NCBI GenBank assembly: GCA_016210785.1
Contig: JACQTN010000260.1
Span: forward strand, 1 to 8,355
Direction: 5' to 3'
DNA from: Armatimonadota bacterium
GTDB lineage: Bacteria > Sysuimicrobiota > Sysuimicrobiia > Sysuimicrobiales > JACQTN01
Length of the DNA: 8,355 nucleotides
Shown: piece by piece, positions 5,138 through 8,355 of the stretch
How positions within the stretch are numbered: position 1 is the stretch's first letter
Layout: each line of letters begins with the position of its first letter
Position numbers and translations under genes: made by a program
The notes under the pieces: model-generated
The model's database searches: none
What the model was told of the DNA's origin: nothing
Seen by the model: only the letters and a program-made list of their open reading frames with translations

Positions 5138-6907
5138 TCAGCGCGCGCTCTCGCACGCTTCCCGCGCCCGCCGCAGCGCGTACACCACCCGGTTCTGCCC
5201 GCGGATCAGGTGCGCCACGGTGAGCCGGAACCCGTCCGAGGCAGGGTCGAGATGCGGCAGCGAGGCGATGGGCGCCAGGTCAGGCAGCGGCGGCGTGCTC
5301 ACCGACTGCTCGTGGCGGAAGCGGTTGGTGCGGACAAAGTTCACCGGGATGAGCAGCCGCGCCAGCCTGCGCTGCACGGCATTGGCGCGGCGGACGCGCG
5401 GATCGCCCGCAGGAAGCGTCCGCCACTCCTCCGCCCGCCGGTAGAAGTCCTCCAGCGACTCGCGCAGCGCGGCCGCCGCCTGGAGGCCCGGGGTCAGATC
5501 GAACCGGCCGGCCCCCTGCTCCTGGCACCGGGTGAGCGTGCCGCGGAACTCGTCGGCGACCGCCGTGAAGTCGAAGGGGTGCACCGGCGCATCCAGGGTG
5601 CGCACCAGGGCCACGGTGTACACCTTGAGGTCGCGCATCAGGTTATCCTTCTCCGCGATCTCCAGCGTGTCGTCGGGGGTGTGCCAGGCGATGTTGCCGC
5701 CGCAGCCGCCCACGTGGTGATAGCCTTTGCTGACGCGCAGCTCTTCCGGCATGGTGGACAGCAGCATGAAGAACCCGGTCAGCCCCAGGTTGTTGAAGGA
5801 GTAGTCTCCGGCGCGCAGAGGCCGCGCGCCGGTCGCCTTTTTGCCGGTCGCGTCGGCGATGGCGCGCTGGCAGAACGCCTCCGCCTCCTTCATCCACATC
5901 ACGCCGTCATACTCGGTAGCCCAGCGGCATCCCGGGGAGTCGATGTTCACCTGGGCCACGCAGTTTTCCGCCAGGTCCACCGCGTGCCGGTCGGCGTACC
6001 AGGTAGACCCCGCGTACCGGCCCGTGGAGTGGGCCGGCCACCAGGCCACGCGCAGCGTGCGGCGCACGCGGCTCCGGTTCTGCCAGAAGACGCGCGCCAG
6101 TTCCAGCAGCGTGGCGTCGCCCACCGCGTTGTCGCCCACGCCCACGTACCAGGAGTCCAGGTGCCCGTGCACCAGCACGAACTCCTCCGGCACCTCGGCG
6201 CCGCGGATCTCCGCGACCACCAGCGGGCAGCGCTTCCACCCCTCCTCCATCTCCGTCCGGATGCGTGCCGTCACGGGCCCCTCGCGGCACGCCTTGATCA
6301 AGGCCTCGCCGTTGGTCTTGTTGATGCACACCACGGGGATGCCGGGCTTGTCCTTGATGGAGTCCAGATCTGGCGTCCCCCAGAACTGGGTGCAGATGCC
6401 CTCGTGGATGTTCTGGCCGGGGCTGATGAAGATGCAGCCGATGGCGCCGCGCTGCTGGGCGGCCAGGACGCGCTTGGGGAAGCCTTCCATGAGCGCAATC
6501 TTCCCGTGGAGGTCCACCTCGCCGGAGACGTCGGCCCGGAAGATCTCGTCGGCTCGCGCGGCGAACCCCGTGGGCACGTACACCGCCTGGCCGCGCACGC
6601 CGTTCTTGCCGGTCGACGCGGAGAAGGCCGGCGGGCGCGCCTTCATCTTCTGCTTGGTCGGCTTGAGCAGGTCCAGCGAGGCGGTGCGGGGCAGGCTCAG
6701 GTACAGCTCGGGCTCGAACACCTGGTGCGGCACGCCCCACTCCGTGAGGCGATCGGAGATGTACCGCGCGGCCTTTCGCTCGTCCTCGCTGCCCGACTCG
6801 CGGGTGAGCGTGCTGAAGGTCTCCACCAGGGCCCAGGGCGCCTCGATGGACAGGCCGCCCAGGAAGCGGGCTTCCAGATCGGCATCCTTCCAGTCGGTGA
6901 GGCTCAT
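5138..6907 (-). CDS. M28-family metallopeptidase-like protein with PA domain
   Basis: This 589-residue protein has no signal peptide, so it is probably cytoplasmic. Order: an N-terminal helical part, a protease-associated-like insertion (about 105-215, with SGEVDLHGKIALM and RGAIGCIFIS), the M28 zinc-peptidase core (about 230-440), and a C-terminal Arg-rich helical tail (about 470-589). Probable metal ligands are H249 and D251 (HGHLDSW), D259 (GVGDN), D323 (NIDSPG) and H409 (WHTPDDT). Where M28 enzymes have a Glu-Glu pair (catalytic base plus ligand) this protein has H293-S294 in PAHSTGRYAGS. It therefore belongs to a divergent subgroup, and its reaction, peptide or amide hydrolysis or something else, is uncertain. 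The start ATG overlaps the racemase stop (ATGA, 6907-6904), and GGAGG lies 10 bases upstream. The open frame extends further upstream to 7324 only by running through the racemase gene in another frame. Confidence 0.85.
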   Translation of the reverse strand: MSLTDWKDADLEARFLGGLSIEAPWALVETFSTLTRESGSEDERKAARYISDRLTEWGVPHQVFEPELYLSLPRTASLDLLKPTKQKMKARPPAFSASTGKNGVRGQAVYVPTGFAARADEIFRADVSGEVDLHGKIALMEGFPKRVLAAQQRGAIGCIFISPGQNIHEGICTQFWGTPDLDSIKDKPGIPVVCINKTNGEALIKACREGPVTARIRTEMEEGWKRCPLVVAEIRGAEVPEEFVLVHGHLDSWYVGVGDNAVGDATLLELARVFWQNRSRVRRTLRVAWWPAHSTGRYAGSTWYADRHAVDLAENCVAQVNIDSPGCRWATEYDGVMWMKEAEAFCQRAIADATGKKATGARPLRAGDYSFNNLGLTGFFMLLSTMPEELRVSKGYHHVGGCGGNIAWHTPDDTLEIAEKDNLMRDLKVYTVALVRTLDAPVHPFDFTAVADEFRGTLTRCQEQGAGRFDLTPGLQAAAALRESLEDFYRRAEEWRTLPAGDPRVRRANAVQRRLARLLIPVNFVRTNRFRHEQSVSTPPLPDLAPIASLPHLDPASDGFRLTVAHLIRGQNRVVYALRRAREACESAR

Positions 6908-7623
6908 CGCCGGGCCGCCTCCAGGCCGCCCACACCCACGGGCTTGGGCGGAGCCGGATACGCGCGCTTGCTGTGGCGCAGGCCGGCGCCCACGAGCATC
7001 TCCGCCACCTTCACCGAGAGGCGCAAAGGATTGATGACCGGCGCGGGCAGCTCCGCGGCCAGGCGGTCGCCGAAGCTGTGCGCCACGCTGGCGCAGGCCA
7101 GGATAATGGTGTCGCCGTGGTCCTCCTGCACGCACTTCAAGCTCAGGTCGTAGAGCTTGCGATACGTCTCTTCCTTTCCCTCCCGCGCCTCCAGCACCGT
7201 GCACCCCAGCACACGCACGGACGCCAGACGTTCCTGTAACCCGGCCTTGCGGACCAGCTCGACGGCCGGGCGCCGGGTGGTGTCCAGCGGTGTGATGATA
7301 GAGAACATATGCCCGAGCATACACGCGACGTGAAAGGCGCTCTCCGCGGGCGCGATCACCGGGATGCGCAGCAGTTCCCGCGCGCCGTCGATGCCGGGAT
7401 CGCCCAGGCAGGAGGTGATCACGGCATCATACCCGCGCCGCTCCGCCTCCTGGCACATCTCCAACACCCAGGGGATGTACAGGTACTCCTCGACCATGGA
7501 CTCGATGGAAATGGGATGAGGGGCTTTCGGTTTGTAGTCGAGAATCTCTACCTTCGTGCCGGGGCTCGCCAGGGACTGCAGGTAGGCGCGCCGCTCTTCG
7601 GTGCCCAGGAAGCACAACCTCAT
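6904..7623 (-). CDS. Asp/Glu/hydantoin racemase family protein
   Basis: This 239-residue protein belongs to the two-cysteine, cofactor-independent racemase superfamily (aspartate/glutamate and hydantoin racemases; arylmalonate decarboxylase and maleate isomerase are relatives). The paired active-site cysteines are C72 in TSCLGDPGID and C177 in ILACASVAHSF. GDPGID followed by ARELLRIPVIAP, ESAFH and GHMFSIITPLD most resembles the hydantoin-racemase branch. The ATG at 7623 is preferred: GGGAGGT (7637-7631) lies 7 bases upstream, whereas the in-frame GTG at 7632 overlaps that ribosome site. The stop overlaps the M28-like gene by ATGA, so the two are translationally coupled and probably act on one pathway. 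The last 20 residues are Pro/Gly-rich and not part of the fold. The true substrate (amino acid, hydantoin or other 2-substituted acid) is not determined. Confidence 0.85.
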   Translation of the reverse strand: MRLCFLGTEERRAYLQSLASPGTKVEILDYKPKAPHPISIESMVEEYLYIPWVLEMCQEAERRGYDAVITSCLGDPGIDGARELLRIPVIAPAESAFHVACMLGHMFSIITPLDTTRRPAVELVRKAGLQERLASVRVLGCTVLEAREGKEETYRKLYDLSLKCVQEDHGDTIILACASVAHSFGDRLAAELPAPVINPLRLSVKVAEMLVGAGLRHSKRAYPAPPKPVGVGGLEAARR

Positions 7624-7760
7624 GGTATCCACCTCCCGGCAGAGTACGTTCCGTGCCGGAGGGCGCGAGTCCTCTCGCCGCGGCCGGTGCCGCGCAGGTA
7701 TCGACGGACGACGGCGCGATATATAATGGTGGAGGATTGTTCCAACCAGGAGGTGCCACC
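7624..7760. other. Divergent intergenic region, racemase and P5C dehydrogenase genes
   Basis: This 137-base gap carries the start signals of both flanking genes. Two short GC-rich inverted repeats lie side by side: GCGAG/CTCGC (7665-7669 with 7674-7678) and CGCGGC/GCCGCG (7679-7684 with 7689-7694). They sit upstream of the plus-strand promoter and would fall in the leader of a minus-strand transcript. For the minus strand I see no strong promoter; the symmetric TATATA near 7719-7725 could serve both directions. Confidence 0.45.
7701..7727 (+). promoter_or_regulatory. Sigma70-type promoter of the P5C dehydrogenase gene
   Basis: A perfect -10 hexamer TATAAT (7722-7727) stands in GC-rich DNA 33 bases before the GTG start. 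Upstream, TCGACG (7701-7706) is a 4/6 match to TTGACA, but with a short 15-base spacer; at 17 bases the match is poor. The predicted start near 7734 gives a leader of under 30 bases that includes the ribosome site. The -10 is convincing and the -35 is tentative. Confidence 0.6.
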
Positions 7761-8355
7761 GTGTCCCTGCCTGAGTTTCGTAATGAACCCTTCGTCGATT
7801 TCTCCACGGAGGCCAACCGTGCCGCCATGCGCGAGGCCCTCGACCGGGTCGGGAGGCAACTGGGCAAGGAGTTTCCCCTCATCATCGGCGGGCAGCGCGT
7901 CCACGTCCGCGACAAGTTCCGGTCCATCAACCCCGCCAGGAAGACCGAGGTGATCGGCGTCTGCCAGGCCGCGGGCGCCGTGGAGGTGGAGGCGGCGATC
8001 GGCGCGGCGTGGAAGGCGCACGAGTCGTGGAAGCGCGTGCCCGCCGAAGAACGCGCGGCTGTCTTCTTGCGGGCGGCCGACCTCTTGCGCAGGCGGAAGC
8101 TCGACGCGGAAGCCTGGATGATCTACGAGGTGGGCAAGAACTGGCCGGAGGCCGACGGCGAAGTGGCCGAGTCCATCGACCACCTGGAGTTCTTCGCCCG
8201 CGAGACGCTCCGCTACGCCCGCGGCCGGGAGATGGCGGCGTATCCGCAGGAGTACAGCATCTACTCCTACATTCCCCTCGGCGTGGTCGCGGTCATCTCA
8301 CCCTGGAACTTCCCGCTGGCGCTGTGCATGGGCATGACGCTGGGCGCCCTGGCCA
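7761..8355 (+). CDS. pruA: 1-pyrroline-5-carboxylate (L-glutamate gamma-semialdehyde) dehydrogenase, N-terminal part
   Basis: The frame is open from GTG 7761 to the right edge (198 codons; the family is about 515-530 residues). The enzyme oxidises glutamate gamma-semialdehyde, formed from proline or ornithine, to glutamate with NAD+. The N-terminus EFRNEPFVDFS and ANRAAMREAL, followed by FPLIIGG and INPARKTEVIG, is the signature lead of the stand-alone PruA/RocA-type enzymes. EVGKNWPEADGEVAESIDHLEF (124-144, given here in parts: EVGKNWPEAD and EVAESIDHLEF) and the coenzyme-loop PWNFP (181-185) match the aldehyde dehydrogenase core. Catalytic Cys and Glu lie beyond the window. AGGAGGTG (7748-7755) fixes the GTG start. 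It is divergent from the racemase gene. A proline dehydrogenase partner is not visible in the window and could lie downstream. Confidence 0.88.
   Translation, partial: MSLPEFRNEPFVDFSTEANRAAMREALDRVGRQLGKEFPLIIGGQRVHVRDKFRSINPARKTEVIGVCQAAGAVEVEAAIGAAWKAHESWKRVPAEERAAVFLRAADLLRRRKLDAEAWMIYEVGKNWPEADGEVAESIDHLEFFARETLRYARGREMAAYPQEYSIYSYIPLGVVAVISPWNFPLALCMGMTLGALA

Noticed and set aside
5210..7153. 647-codon open frame on the plus strand
   Set aside because: It lies antisense to the M28-like and racemase genes, has no ribosome site and is rich in Arg, Gly, His and Val with no recognisable domain. GC-rich codon bias leaves the opposite strand open; the minus-strand reading has clear family motifs.
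6908..7324. N-terminal extension of the M28-like frame to 7324
   Set aside because: It is the racemase gene read in another frame; the ATG at 6907 with an ATGA overlap and homology beginning there is the better start.

Overview
The window comes from a GC-rich bacterial chromosome with closely packed genes, Shine-Dalgarno sites and sigma70-type promoters. No rRNA, tRNA or clade-specific marker is present, so the organism cannot be named. The GC-rich codon use and gene content would fit a soil, sediment or thermophile-type lineage, but that is only an impression. I see no mobile elements, CRISPR arrays or RNA genes.

Layout. (A) Positions 1-3914, minus strand: a probable operon read right to left. 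A TTGACA-N18-TACAAG promoter and a perfect 24-bp palindrome (3851-3874) lead into a nitrate/sulfonate/taurine-type ABC importer: ATPase (2925-3791), two paralogous permeases (2114-2938 and 1286-2107) and a secreted substrate-binding protein (117-1136). The operon appears to continue into a short-chain dehydrogenase cut by the window edge (1-58). A 9-bp-stem hairpin precedes the binding-protein gene and an 18-bp perfect inverted repeat follows it. (B) 4135-5100, plus strand: a single exported serine hydrolase of the class A beta-lactamase fold with SxxK, SDN and KGG motifs, transcribed away from the importer. (C) 5138-7623, minus strand: an Asp/Glu/hydantoin-racemase-family protein and an M28-type metallopeptidase-like protein whose start and stop overlap by ATGA. 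(D) 7761-8355, plus strand: the first 198 residues of a 1-pyrroline-5-carboxylate (glutamate semialdehyde) dehydrogenase, divergent from C, with a TATAAT -10 element.

How it may work together (inference): A imports a small organic acid, sulfonate, amine or pyrimidine-like compound under control of a regulator bound to the palindrome, and the dehydrogenase at the edge may oxidise or reduce the imported substrate. C and D look like amino-acid or cyclic-amide metabolism: a racemase for the chiral centre, a hydrolase for an amide bond, and an enzyme feeding glutamate semialdehyde into glutamate. No substrate can be read from the sequence.

Most worth following up: the nested GTAAT palindrome directly downstream of the operon promoter; the M28-like protein in which the usual Glu-Glu pair is replaced by His-Ser; the beta-lactamase-like protein with no recognisable omega-loop Glu; and the start of the binding-protein gene, where a one-base change would restore a full signal peptide.
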